Shown here one piece after another: positions 7,841 to 17,245 of a stretch of 36,754 nt of DNA; the first letter of the stretch is position 1; each line of letters opens with the position of its first letter. The notes beneath the pieces were generated by a model. That model did no database searches and was not told the DNA's origin. It saw only the letters and a program-made list of their open reading frames with translations. The stretch comes from Sphingosinicella sp. YJ22. GTDB taxonomy: Bacteria > Pseudomonadota > Alphaproteobacteria > Sphingomonadales > Sphingomonadaceae. The position numbers were made by a program, and so were the translations under genes. The DNA lies in the NCBI RefSeq assembly GCF_011320075.1, contig NZ_JAANPA010000034.1, positions 1 through 36,754 on the forward strand, read 5' to 3'.

Positions 7841-7868
7841 TTCGCCGCTGAAAACCGTCCGCGGCGAA
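7841..7868 (-). terminator. Inverted repeat between astB and the DUF3008 gene
   Basis: Perfect 8-base arms TTCGCCGC and GCGGCGAA are separated by 12 bases. On the minus strand the structure falls after the astB stop codon, and its distal arm abuts the AGGAG of the DUF3008 gene. No T-run follows, so it may be a weak terminator, an mRNA stabiliser or a translational control element. Confidence 0.4.
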
Positions 7869-7880
7869 GCCCGGTTCCGC

Positions 7881-9131
7881 TCAGGCGAGGACGGCGAGGT
7901 CCAGCAGGTCGAGAAGCGCGGCGCGTGCTCGCACGACCTGTTCGGCGAGCGCGGGATCCACGAGGTCGGCGGGGGCGATCGCCTCCGGCCAGTGGCGCTC
8001 GATGCAGTCGGCGATGCGGTCGAGCTTCGCCTCGTCAACCAGGAAGCGCGGGTCGATGGTGGCGGGATCGGCGACGACTCGAAGCCTCAGGCAGGCGGGG
8101 CCGCCGCCATTGGCCATGGATTGGCGTACATCGACGACGATCAGCTCGCGGATCGGGCCGTTGCCGGCGACCATCTCCTGAAGCCACGCCCATACCGGCG
8201 CCGTCTCGCGCGCTTCCTCGGGCAGGATCAGCGCCATGCCGCCCTCGGGAAGAGTCACCAGCTGGGCGTTGAACAGATAGGATCTGACGGCGTCGGCGAG
8301 GCTGACCCGGTCCGCGGGCACCTCGACGATCTCGACCTGCGGCAGCAGCCGACGTAGGTCGGCATGAAAAGCGTGGCGGTCGTCGAACGCCTGCTCGTGG
8401 GCGAACAGGACCGTCTCGTTGGCGACCGCGACCACGTCATTGTGGAAGGCGCCAGCGCCGATCGCGGTTTCAGATTGCTGCACGAACAGGGTGCGGTCGG
8501 GGTCCAGCCCGTGAAAGCGGGCCACCGCGTGGCTCGCCTCGACATGCTGGCGCGCAGGGAAGGCCTTGCCGCGCACGCCGTAGACGAACACCTCTACGCC
8601 GGGCGCGTCATGCCGCGGGGCGAGGCGCATATGATTGGCCGCCCCCTCGTCGCCGAACGCCGGCCATACCGGCGGGTGGATCTCGAAATGGCGCTGGTCG
8701 GCGAAAGCGAGCTTCAGCTGTTCCAGCGTCTCCGGCCATTCGTGGCTTCGATGCGCCATGGTGCGCAGGTTCGCGACGGTGAGGTGGCAGCGCCCGTCGC
8801 CGGTATCCGGTGCGGGGGAGACGGTCGCGGCATTGGCCGCCCACATCGGCGAGGCGGAGAAGGCCGCCGCGCGCAGCGGCTCGGAGGCGCCGGCCACGTC
8901 GGTCTGCAGGGTCGCCAGCCAGTCCGTGTTGGGGCGCCGGTGGGGCAGGAGGATGCCCTGGGCGAGGCCGCGGCGGACGTTGGCGCGCATCTTCGCCACG
9001 CCTTCCAGCGCTGCCCGCCTCGGATAGGAGGTGTCGCCGAGATGGATGGTCGAGGCGATGTTGCCGTGGCTGAGCCCGGCATAATTGTGGCTCGGCCCGA
9101 TGATCCCGTCGAAATTGATCTCGGCCAGCAT
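7881..9131 (-). CDS. astB: N-succinylarginine dihydrolase
   Basis: The 416-residue protein catalyses the second step of the arginine succinyltransferase (AST) pathway: N2-succinylarginine plus 2 water gives N2-succinylornithine, 2 ammonia and CO2. The N-terminus (EINFDGIIGPSHNYAGLSHG) is the family signature. The GAGAFHNDVVAVAN region carries the catalytic His, and NGGGPACLRLRV near the C-terminus carries the nucleophilic Cys. Length is somewhat short of the E. coli enzyme (about 447). The start ATG at 9131 overlaps the astA stop as TGATG, so the two are translationally coupled. It is the last gene of the M20 hydrolase-astA-astB operon and acts in the cytosol. Confidence 0.96.
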   Translation of the reverse strand: MLAEINFDGIIGPSHNYAGLSHGNIASTIHLGDTSYPRRAALEGVAKMRANVRRGLAQGILLPHRRPNTDWLATLQTDVAGASEPLRAAAFSASPMWAANAATVSPAPDTGDGRCHLTVANLRTMAHRSHEWPETLEQLKLAFADQRHFEIHPPVWPAFGDEGAANHMRLAPRHDAPGVEVFVYGVRGKAFPARQHVEASHAVARFHGLDPDRTLFVQQSETAIGAGAFHNDVVAVANETVLFAHEQAFDDRHAFHADLRRLLPQVEIVEVPADRVSLADAVRSYLFNAQLVTLPEGGMALILPEEARETAPVWAWLQEMVAGNGPIRELIVVDVRQSMANGGGPACLRLRVVADPATIDPRFLVDEAKLDRIADCIERHWPEAIAPADLVDPALAEQVVRARAALLDLLDLAVLA

Positions 9132-10144
9132 CAGCGCGCGGCCGCGAGGAACGTCTGGCCCGGTTCGATGCCAAGCAGTTCGGCGGTCGCCGCGTCGAGA
9201 GTCGCCCGGTCGCCGTCGATTCGGACCTTGCCCCAGGCGGCCGCGAAGTCATCGAGCCGTCCGGCCGCGACCAGCATGGTGGTGCCGCCCTCGTCATGCG
9301 TGCCGGCGAAGGTCAGCTCGTTCGACTCGCGCACGGTGCGCAGCTGGTCGATCGGCGCGGCCATGGTCGGGCCGCCGTCGAAGATGTCGATATAGCCGTC
9401 GCCGCGGAAGCCTTCCGCCTCCAGCATGCGCATCGCGGCGCGGCCGGACGGGTGCGGCACGCCCATCACGCTTCGCGCGCTTTCGGGCAGCATCGCGGTG
9501 TAGATCGGAGTCTTGGGCATCAGATCGGCGATGAACTGGGTGCCGTGGACCCCGTTGAACGAGTCCGCTTCCTGAAACGTCATGCCGAAGAAGCGCCCGG
9601 CGATCGCGTCCCAGAAAGGCGAGCCGCCTTTCTCGTCGATGACTCCGCGAAGCTCGGCGAGCACGCGCTCGGTAAAGCGCGCGCGGTGAAGCTTCATGAA
9701 CAAATAGCGGCTTCGCGCGAGCAGCATGCCGAGGCCGCCGGCGCGGGCGGCCGGATGGAGAAACAGGCCGCCGACCTCCGATGCACCCTCGAAATCGGTG
9801 CACAGCGTCAGCATCTCGGCGCGGAAGGTGCGGTTCAGTTCCGGCGAATGCTGGGTCAGCGCGCTGACCCGATAGGAGTAGAAAGGCTGGCGCTGGCCGA
9901 CCATTCCGAACACCTGGCAGGTGCCGCGGATGACGCCTTCCTTGGGGTCTTCCAGCACGAACATGTAGAGGTCGTCGCCGGGCGCGTCCTCGGCCTTGCC
10001 AAAGCCTTCCTGCGAGCGGGCGAGTTTGTCGACCAGGGCCGCCTTGTCCGCGGGCAGGTTGGTGAAGCCGCCGCCGGTCAGCTTGGCCATTTCGTAGATG
10101 GCGGCGAAATCGTCGCCGCGCGCGGGCCGGACTCGGTAGCTCAC
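9131..10144 (-). CDS. astA: Arginine N-succinyltransferase
   Basis: The 337-residue enzyme transfers succinyl from succinyl-CoA to the alpha-amino group of arginine, the first step of ammonia-producing arginine breakdown. The sequence opens VRPARGDDFAAIYEMAKLTG and contains GGLFLHPAARAGGLGMLLARSR, SPFWDAIAGRFFGM and DSFNGVHGTQFIADLMPK blocks typical of AstA. I place the start at GTG 10144, which overlaps the TGA of the upstream M20 gene by four bases (GTGA). The longer open frame upstream is a shadow of that gene. A single transferase gene is present, so the enzyme is presumably AstA alone rather than the AruF/AruG pair of Pseudomonas. Confidence 0.95.
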   Translation of the reverse strand: MSYRVRPARGDDFAAIYEMAKLTGGGFTNLPADKAALVDKLARSQEGFGKAEDAPGDDLYMFVLEDPKEGVIRGTCQVFGMVGQRQPFYSYRVSALTQHSPELNRTFRAEMLTLCTDFEGASEVGGLFLHPAARAGGLGMLLARSRYLFMKLHRARFTERVLAELRGVIDEKGGSPFWDAIAGRFFGMTFQEADSFNGVHGTQFIADLMPKTPIYTAMLPESARSVMGVPHPSGRAAMRMLEAEGFRGDGYIDIFDGGPTMAAPIDQLRTVRESNELTFAGTHDEGGTTMLVAAGRLDDFAAAWGKVRIDGDRATLDAATAELLGIEPGQTFLAAAR

Positions 10145-11349
10145 GGGCGACCCTCGGCGAGGCGGAGGATGGTGAGGGCGGAAAGGGCGGCGCGCTCGCC
10201 CAGGCTGTCGACGATCAGAAATTCCTCCGGAGAATGAATGGCGCCCCCGCGCGCGCCCATCGTGTCGACGACGGGCACGCCGCAGGCGGCGATGTTGTTG
10301 CCGTCGCACACCCCGCCGGTGTCGCGCCAGCTTATGCTTTGGCCGAGGTCGCGGCCACAGTCGCGGACGAGCTCGAACAGGCGTTTGGCCTCGGGAGTCA
10401 TCGGCTTGGGTGGACGGCCGAACCCGCCATGGACGTGGATGGCGACGTCATGCGCGGCGGCGACCGCGGCGACGGTCTCGTCGATCAGCCGCTGGGCATG
10501 GTCCTGGTCGGCGGGCGTTGTGGGTCTGAGATTGACCCGAAGCACGGCATGGTCGGGAACGACATTGTTGGGACTGCCGCCGTCGATCTTCGCGGGATTG
10601 ATCTTGAACCCGGGTGCTCGCGCCTGGGCGAGCCGGAGTGCGATGTCGGCGGCCGCGACCAGTGCGTTGCGGCCTTCCTCCGGATTGCGTCCTGCATGGG
10701 CCGAGCGGCCGCGAACGACGATGCTGAAATTGCCGCTTCCTGGGCGGGCGCCGGCAAGCGTTCCGTCGGGCAGTGCCGAGGGCTCGTAGGTGAGCGCCGC
10801 GTGCTTGCCGCGCGCCGCCTCGGCGATCAGCGCCGCCGATCCGGGCGAGCCCACTTCCTCGTCGCTGTTGAGCACGACCTCGTAGCCGATCCGGTTCGCG
10901 AGCGGCGACTCTTCCACCGCCTCGAGCGCGGCGAGCATGACCGCGATCCCGCTCTTCATGTCGGCGACTCCGGGCCCGCCGAGCACGCCGTCGTCGCGCC
11001 AGAACACCTGCTGGAATGGATGATCGGCGGCGAAGACGGTGTCGTAATGGCCGGTGAGGAGCAGCTGCAGCGGAGCCTCCGGCCGGACCTTGAGATGGAG
11101 GTTGCGGCCATGGTCCAGCGGCGCGGTGTGCCCGTCGGCACGCACCGTCTCGACCGGCGCGGCGTCGACCAGGGTCAGGCTCCCCGGGAGCTTCGAGAAA
11201 CCGCCGGCGAGCAGCCCGGCCATCGTCGCAAGGCCGTCGAGATTGCGCGAGCCGCTGTTGATTGCCGCCCAGGTCTGCACCTGGTCCAGCATCGGCGCGG
11301 CGCGAGCCGCTTCGACCGCTGCGGCTTCGAGGCTGGTGAGTTCCCCCAT
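10141..11349 (-). CDS. M20-family metallohydrolase in the ast operon
   Basis: The 402-residue zinc hydrolase belongs to the M20 family (ArgE/DapE/CPG2-like). Metal and catalytic residues are visible: His101 and Asp103 in TGHYDTV, Asp130 in GPGVADMKSG, Glu164-Glu165 in NSDEEVGS, and a late His in GGAIHSPEEF. The small lid domain lies between, with GRSAHAGRNPEEGRNA. It is the first gene of the operon with astA and astB, overlapping astA by four bases. AST pathways need a desuccinylase for succinylglutamate, normally AstE of the unrelated M14 fold, and no astE is seen here. I infer that this M20 enzyme may perform that step or release another N-acyl amino acid. The substrate is not shown by sequence. 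Confidence 0.85.
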   Translation of the reverse strand: MGELTSLEAAAVEAARAAPMLDQVQTWAAINSGSRNLDGLATMAGLLAGGFSKLPGSLTLVDAAPVETVRADGHTAPLDHGRNLHLKVRPEAPLQLLLTGHYDTVFAADHPFQQVFWRDDGVLGGPGVADMKSGIAVMLAALEAVEESPLANRIGYEVVLNSDEEVGSPGSAALIAEAARGKHAALTYEPSALPDGTLAGARPGSGNFSIVVRGRSAHAGRNPEEGRNALVAAADIALRLAQARAPGFKINPAKIDGGSPNNVVPDHAVLRVNLRPTTPADQDHAQRLIDETVAAVAAAHDVAIHVHGGFGRPPKPMTPEAKRLFELVRDCGRDLGQSISWRDTGGVCDGNNIAACGVPVVDTMGARGGAIHSPEEFLIVDSLGERAALSALTILRLAEGRP

Positions 11350-11397
11350 GCGGCAGGGCTCTAGCGGGCGAAATGGCGGATTTCCACCACCCGCCGG

Positions 11398-11874
11398 TTA
11401 GAGATGAGCGCGGAAGGCCGCGATGACCTCCTCGTAGAGCTTCTTCTTGAACGGCACGATCATCGCCGGCAGGTCGTCGACGTCGGCCCAGCGCCAGGCG
11501 CGGAATTCGGGGTCCGGGGTCTGCAGGTTCACGTCATCGTCCTCGCCGAGGAAGCGGGCGAGGAACCAGGTCTGGCGCTGGCCGCGCCATTTCTCCTTCC
11601 ACACCACGCCGATCAGGTCCTCAGGCAGGTCGTAGGTGAGCTCGTGCGGGCAGCGCGTCACGATCTCGACCAGGCCGCGGCTGATGCCGGTCTCCTCCTC
11701 AAGCTCGCGAAGCGCGCCGTCCTCGGCGTCCTCGCCCTCGTCGAGTCCGCCCTGCGGCATCTGCCAAGCCTCGAGCTTGCTATCGAGCCGCTGGCCGACC
11801 CAGATCTTCCCTTCGCGGTTGACCAGCATGATGCCGGCGGCGGGGCGGTAGCTATATTCGCTGAGATCCTTCAT
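11398..11874 (-). CDS. rppH: RNA pyrophosphohydrolase (NUDIX)
   Basis: The 158-residue RppH/NudH-type protein removes pyrophosphate from the 5' triphosphate of RNA and starts 5'-end-dependent decay. The N-terminus YRPAAGIMLVNREGKIWVGQR and the WQMPQGG lead into the NUDIX box at residues 42-64 (G-x5-E-x7-REL-x-EE-x-G-I). KKKLYEEV near the C-terminus is typical. The ATG at 11874 overlaps the stop of the upstream esterase gene by four bases; the open frame further upstream is a shadow of that gene. Overlap with an esterase is an odd pairing with no obvious functional link. Confidence 0.93.
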   Translation of the reverse strand: MKDLSEYSYRPAAGIMLVNREGKIWVGQRLDSKLEAWQMPQGGLDEGEDAEDGALRELEEETGISRGLVEIVTRCPHELTYDLPEDLIGVVWKEKWRGQRQTWFLARFLGEDDDVNLQTPDPEFRAWRWADVDDLPAMIVPFKKKLYEEVIAAFRAHL

Positions 11875-12815
11875 CGCCCCTTCTCCACAAGCAGCTTCAG
11901 AGCCGCGACCGACCGCGCCACGTCGTCGTTGGCGGACGGCAGCGCGCGGCGCAGGTTGATGAAGCCGTGAACCGTGCCCTGCATTTCCAGGTAGATTGTG
12001 TCGACCCCGGCCTGGACGAGCGCGGCGGCATAGACCCGGCCCTGGTCGCGGATCGGGTCGAGGCCGGCGGTGGTGATCAGGGTCGGCGGCATCCCCGCCT
12101 GGTCCTTGGCGAGCGGTGCGAAGCGCCAGTCCGCCTTGTCGCCGGCATAGCATTTGTCGAACCAGTCCATGCTTCCGCTGCTCAGCAGGAAGCCGTCGCC
12201 GAACTGATCGCGGCACGGGTAACGACGCGTCGGCTCGCTCGCCGGGTAGATCGGCCATTGCGCGACGACCGGCACCGCTGCGGGGTCGTCGCGCAGGCAC
12301 AGGCTGACGACCACCGCGAAATTGCCGCCGGCGCTGTCGCCGAACGGCACGAGGCCGGTGACCTGCCGCTCCAGCGCCTCCGGGCTCCCGGCCAGCCAGC
12401 GCGCCGCGGCGATGGCGTCGTCAATTCCGGCGGGGAAGGGGTGCTCGGGGGCGAGGCGATAGTCGACCGCGACCACCGGCAAGTCCATCTGCCGCGCGAC
12501 CTCGGCGCAGAACGGCTCATGGGTGTCGAGGTCGCCGAGCACCCAGCCGCCGCCATGGTAGAAGACCATCAGCGGCCCCGGTTCGCGCGTCTCGCGCGCA
12601 TCGTAGAGGCGCAGCCGGAGCGGGCCACCCGGACCTTCCATGACCAGGTCGCGCATCACCGCCAGCTCGCCGACCGGCGCGTCGGCGACGTGGCGCGAGG
12701 CGTGGAGCAGGTTGCGCGCGTCGGCGAGCGGCATCTGATACGCCTTCTGGTTGGGCAGCGCGTTCACGTAACTGAGGAAGGTCCGCACGTCGGGGCGGAC
12801 GAAAGGCTCGCTCAT
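11871..12815 (-). CDS. Alpha/beta hydrolase, hormone-sensitive lipase (family IV) type
   Basis: The 314-residue protein has the oxyanion-hole motif HGGGW at residues 87-91, the nucleophile motif GDSAGG with Ser161, a likely acid in GLDPIRDQG and the catalytic His in VHGF near residue 285. Together with DYRLAPEHPFPAG these are the hallmarks of bacterial HSL-family esterases, which usually cleave short acyl esters in the cytosol. I chose ATG 12815 because GGAG is five bases upstream; a TTG one codon earlier is less likely. The gene overlaps rppH downstream by four bases and diverges from the deacetylase gene with only 50 bases between, so the two probably share a compact promoter region. The natural substrate is unknown. 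Confidence 0.92.
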   Translation of the reverse strand: MSEPFVRPDVRTFLSYVNALPNQKAYQMPLADARNLLHASRHVADAPVGELAVMRDLVMEGPGGPLRLRLYDARETREPGPLMVFYHGGGWVLGDLDTHEPFCAEVARQMDLPVVAVDYRLAPEHPFPAGIDDAIAAARWLAGSPEALERQVTGLVPFGDSAGGNFAVVVSLCLRDDPAAVPVVAQWPIYPASEPTRRYPCRDQFGDGFLLSSGSMDWFDKCYAGDKADWRFAPLAKDQAGMPPTLITTAGLDPIRDQGRVYAAALVQAGVDTIYLEMQGTVHGFINLRRALPSANDDVARSVAALKLLVEKGR

Positions 12816-12865
12816 CAAGTCTCCGTCGGGTGGGCGGGGAGAGGAAAGGGCACTAACTAGGGGCG

Positions 12866-13786
12866 GTGATCGCGGTCGTCCATCATCCGGATTATGTGCT
12901 GCCGGCGGCCTATGCGCCCACGCCCAAGGCCAACAAGAACGCGCTCATCCGCGATGCGCTCCTCGGCTGCGGGGAGGAGATCGAGTGGATCGAGCCGGAG
13001 CCCATGCCGCTCGACTGGCTGCGCGCGGTGCATTGCCCGGACTATGTCGCGGAGGTCGTCGAGGCGCGGGTGCCGGCCTCCAAGGAAAGGCGGATCGGCT
13101 TTCCGGTCACGCCGCCGGTGGCATTGCGCTCGCAACTAGTTCCGGGCGGCACCTATGCGGCGGCGCTGGCGGCAAAGGAGCGGGGCTTCGCCGCAAACAC
13201 GGGCGGCGGTAGCCACCACGCGCTTCACGACACCGGCGCGGGCTATTGCGTGTTCAACGATCTTGCGCTCGCCGCGGCGCGGCTGGTGGGGGAAGGGGAG
13301 GCGCACCGCGTGCTGATCGTCGACTGCGACGTGCACCAGGGCGACGGCACCGCCGCGCTCACCGCGGGTCATCCGGACATCGCCACCTTCTCGATCCATG
13401 CCGAACGCAACTTCCCGGTTCGCAAGGCGCGATCGACCCTCGACGTGGCGCTTCCGGACGGAGTCGAGGACGCGGAATATCTCCAATTGCTCGAGCATCA
13501 TCTGGTGCCGCTGGTCGACGATTTCGCGCCTGACCTCATCCTCTACCAGGCCGGAGTCGACCCGCTTGCCGACGACCGGCTCGGCCGGCTGGCGCTGAGC
13601 CAGGACGGCATCGACCGGCGCGACACATTTGTCGCGTCGCTGGCCCGATCACGCGCCATTCCGCTCGCAAGCACGCCCGGCGGGGGCTATAATGCGGACC
13701 TGACGGAAATCGCACGCCGTCATGTGCGTTCTATCCTGACGCTGGCAGCGGCATATGCCGGCCCTCAGGTTGCGGTTCGGCTCTGA
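12866..13786 (+). CDS. HDAC-family (class II-like) deacetylase / acetylpolyamine amidohydrolase relative
   Basis: The 306-residue protein belongs to the arginase-deacetylase fold. The tandem active-site histidines are 117-118 in NTGGGSHHA, the zinc ligands are Asp155 and His157 in DCDVHQGDGT and Asp242 in YQAGVDPLADD, and the late GGGY supplies the transition-state Tyr. Bacterial members deacetylate acetylated lysine in proteins, acetylpolyamines or other acetylamides, and sequence alone does not decide which. Translation starts at GTG 12866; the beginning (VIAVVHHPDYVLP) is family-typical. The gene is divergent from the esterase and lies 72 bases upstream of korA on the same strand. Confidence 0.92.
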   Translation: MIAVVHHPDYVLPAAYAPTPKANKNALIRDALLGCGEEIEWIEPEPMPLDWLRAVHCPDYVAEVVEARVPASKERRIGFPVTPPVALRSQLVPGGTYAAALAAKERGFAANTGGGSHHALHDTGAGYCVFNDLALAAARLVGEGEAHRVLIVDCDVHQGDGTAALTAGHPDIATFSIHAERNFPVRKARSTLDVALPDGVEDAEYLQLLEHHLVPLVDDFAPDLILYQAGVDPLADDRLGRLALSQDGIDRRDTFVASLARSRAIPLASTPGGGYNADLTEIARRHVRSILTLAAAYAGPQVAVRL

Positions 13787-13858
13787 AACGCTACCTTGAC
13801 GCCACACCGGCCGCGCCGCACGGAGGCGCCCGAGAACCGAAAGCTGGACATTTCTTTC

Positions 13859-15732
<1,874 letters not shown>

Positions 15733-15736
<4 letters not shown>

Positions 15737-15810
15737 ACCCGCCCCGCCTGATCCCGCTCGTCGCGATGCTCGCCGTGGTCGTCGTGCTGATCTATTATCT
15801 GTGGAGCTGA
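15733..15810 (+). CDS. 25-residue single-pass membrane peptide between korA and korB
   Basis: An ATGA overlap with the korA stop opens a 25-codon frame ending in TGA at 15808-15810. The peptide has a short polar start (MNPPR), one hydrophobic helix (about PLVAMLAVVVVLIYYLW) and a final Ser. The positively charged N-terminus suggests an N-in orientation. GGAG for korB lies inside its last codons, and the korB ATG follows the stop by four bases, so all three genes appear translationally coupled. I do not recognise a family. It may tether KorAB or a ferredoxin partner to the membrane, or it may serve only to couple translation. It is too short for most gene finders. Confidence 0.6.
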
Positions 15811-15814
15811 TGTG

Positions 15815-16840
15815 ATGACCGAGATGGTCAAGCTGACGGCGAAGGACTTCGCCACCGACCAGGAGGTGCGCTGGTGCCCCGGCTGCGGCGACTATGCCGT
15901 TCTGAAGGCGGTGCAGCGCACTCTGCCGGAGATCGGCGTCGATCCGTCGAAGACCGTGTTCATCTCGGGCATCGGCTGCTCGAGCCGCTTTCCCTATTAT
16001 ATGGAGACCTACGGCTTCCACACGATCCACGGCCGCGCGCCGACGATCGCGACCGGGGTGAAGCTCGCCAATCCCGAGCTCGACGTGTGGATCATCACCG
16101 GCGACGGCGACGCGCTGTCGATCGGCGGCAACCACACGATGCACGTGCTGCGCCGCAACCTCGACTGCCAGATCCTGCTGTTCAACAACGAGATCTACGG
16201 CCTCACCAAGGGCCAGTATTCGCCGACCTCGCGGGTCGGCACGCGCTCGCCCTCGACTCCGTTCGGCTCGGTCGACCGGCCGGTCAGCCCGTCGGCGTTC
16301 GCGCTCGGCTCGGGCGCGCGCTTCGTCGCGCGCGGCATCGACGTTCACAAGAATTTGCCGGCGGTGCTGAAGGCCGCGCACGCCCATCGCGGCGCCTCGT
16401 TCGTCGAGATCTACCAGAATTGCATCGTCTACAATGACGACGTCTTCGCGCCGTTCACCGCCAAGGAGAATGCCGGCAACCAGCTGTGGCTGGAGGCCGG
16501 GCAGCCGATGCTGTTCGCGAGCGGCACCAAGGGCATCACGCTCGACCGCGAGCGCCTCTGTCTCAAGATCGTCGACGTGATCGACGGCGACTGGCAGGGC
16601 GCCGAGGTGATCGTCCACGAGCCGCACAACCGCGGCGTCGCCCACATGCTCGTCGAGATGCCGGTCGGTCAGGGCTGGCCGGTCGCTCTTGGCGTCCTCT
16701 ACGAGGATCCGGCGCCGACCTTCGAGAGCGCCATCATCGAGCAGAACCGCGCATTGAGCGAAGGCAAGCCCGCCGACCTCCAGGCGCTGGTGTCCAAGGG
16801 CCAGACCTGGGAAGTCGCCAAGGAACCGCGCGAAATCTGA
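15815..16840 (+). CDS. korB: 2-oxoacid:ferredoxin oxidoreductase, beta (TPP) subunit
   Basis: The 341-residue thiamine-diphosphate subunit has an N-terminal RWCPGCGDYAVL, where the Cys pair contributes to a [4Fe-4S] cluster. GIGCSSRFPYY supplies another conserved Cys. The TPP/Mg motif is ITGDGDALSIGGNH with the following NNEIYGLTKGQ. The C-terminus GQTWEVAKE closes the family. ATG 15815 is chosen because GGAG is 8 bases upstream; a GTG one codon earlier is also possible. It follows the 25-residue membrane peptide gene by four bases and works with KorA in the cytosol. After its stop, only 22 bases separate it from the left arm of an inverted repeat. Confidence 0.96.
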   Translation: MTEMVKLTAKDFATDQEVRWCPGCGDYAVLKAVQRTLPEIGVDPSKTVFISGIGCSSRFPYYMETYGFHTIHGRAPTIATGVKLANPELDVWIITGDGDALSIGGNHTMHVLRRNLDCQILLFNNEIYGLTKGQYSPTSRVGTRSPSTPFGSVDRPVSPSAFALGSGARFVARGIDVHKNLPAVLKAAHAHRGASFVEIYQNCIVYNDDVFAPFTAKENAGNQLWLEAGQPMLFASGTKGITLDRERLCLKIVDVIDGDWQGAEVIVHEPHNRGVAHMLVEMPVGQGWPVALGVLYEDPAPTFESAIIEQNRALSEGKPADLQALVSKGQTWEVAKEPREI

Positions 16841-16862
16841 GGCTTCGGTTTACTCCCGGGAT

Positions 16863-16896
16863 CCGTTCGGGCTGAGCTTGTCGAAGCCCTCCCTTT
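16863..16896 (+). repeat. Left 34-base arm of an inverted repeat (sphingomonad REP-like)
   Basis: The 34 bases beginning CCGTTCGGGCTGAGC and continuing TGTCGAAGCCCTCCC occur again in reverse complement at 17198-17231 with one mismatch (T here, C there, in GAGCTTGTC versus GAGCCTGTC). Each arm also has an internal GGGCT/AGCCC-type partial palindrome, as in REP elements. The arm ends 16 bases before the GIY-YIG start codon, so it lies in the leader of that gene. From memory, this core recurs many times in sphingomonad genomes. Confidence 0.88.
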
Positions 16897-16912
16897 TCTA
16901 CAGGTTCAGGAC

Positions 16913-17245
16913 ATGCCGTTCTGGACCTACATGCTCCATTGTGCGGACCGCACCTTCTACGTCGGCCATAGCGACGACCTGGAGGCGCGGCTGTGGCAGC
17001 ATGTGAATGGCTATTTCCCGACCTGCTACACGGCCACGCGGCTGCCGGTGAAGCTCGTGTGGTGCGAGGAAATGCCGACCCGTTACGAAGCTCTGGAAGC
17101 CGAGCGTCGGATTAAGGGCTGGAGCAGGGCCAAGAAGCTCGCGTTGATCCGTGGCGACTGGACGATGATCCAGGCGCTGGCTCGCAACTCGGAAGAGAAA
17201 GGGAGGGCTTCGACAGGCTCAGCCCGAACGGCGGAGGGGAGTTAA
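16913..17245 (+). CDS. GIY-YIG endonuclease-domain protein, bounded by inverted repeats
   Basis: The 110-residue protein is a single-domain GIY-YIG (YhbQ/URI-type) nuclease. The two signature tyrosines sit in WTYMLHC (Tyr6) and FYVGHSDDL (Tyr16), the catalytic Arg26 is in LEARLWQH, and the metal ligand is Glu64 in EAERRIKGW. The fold should end near residue 90. The last residues (96-107, including GRASTGSART) are encoded by the right-hand repeat, so the reading frame has grown into the repeat. The stop overlaps the convergent SDR stop by four bases. Inference: the gene and its flanking repeats behave as one unit, by analogy with REP-associated tyrosine transposases; the nuclease may act on the repeat. 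A stand-alone repair-type nuclease is the alternative. Confidence 0.9.
   Translation: MPFWTYMLHCADRTFYVGHSDDLEARLWQHVNGYFPTCYTATRLPVKLVWCEEMPTRYEALEAERRIKGWSRAKKLALIRGDWTMIQALARNSEEKGRASTGSARTAEGS
17198..17231 (-). repeat. Right 34-base arm of the inverted repeat
   Basis: Reverse complement of 16863-16896 with a single mismatch. On the plus strand it reads GGGAGGGCTTCGACAGG and continues CTCAGCCCGAACGG. It lies inside the 3' end of the GIY-YIG coding sequence. The outer ends of the two arms are 369 bases apart (16863-17231). I found no other copy of the core in this window. Confidence 0.88.
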
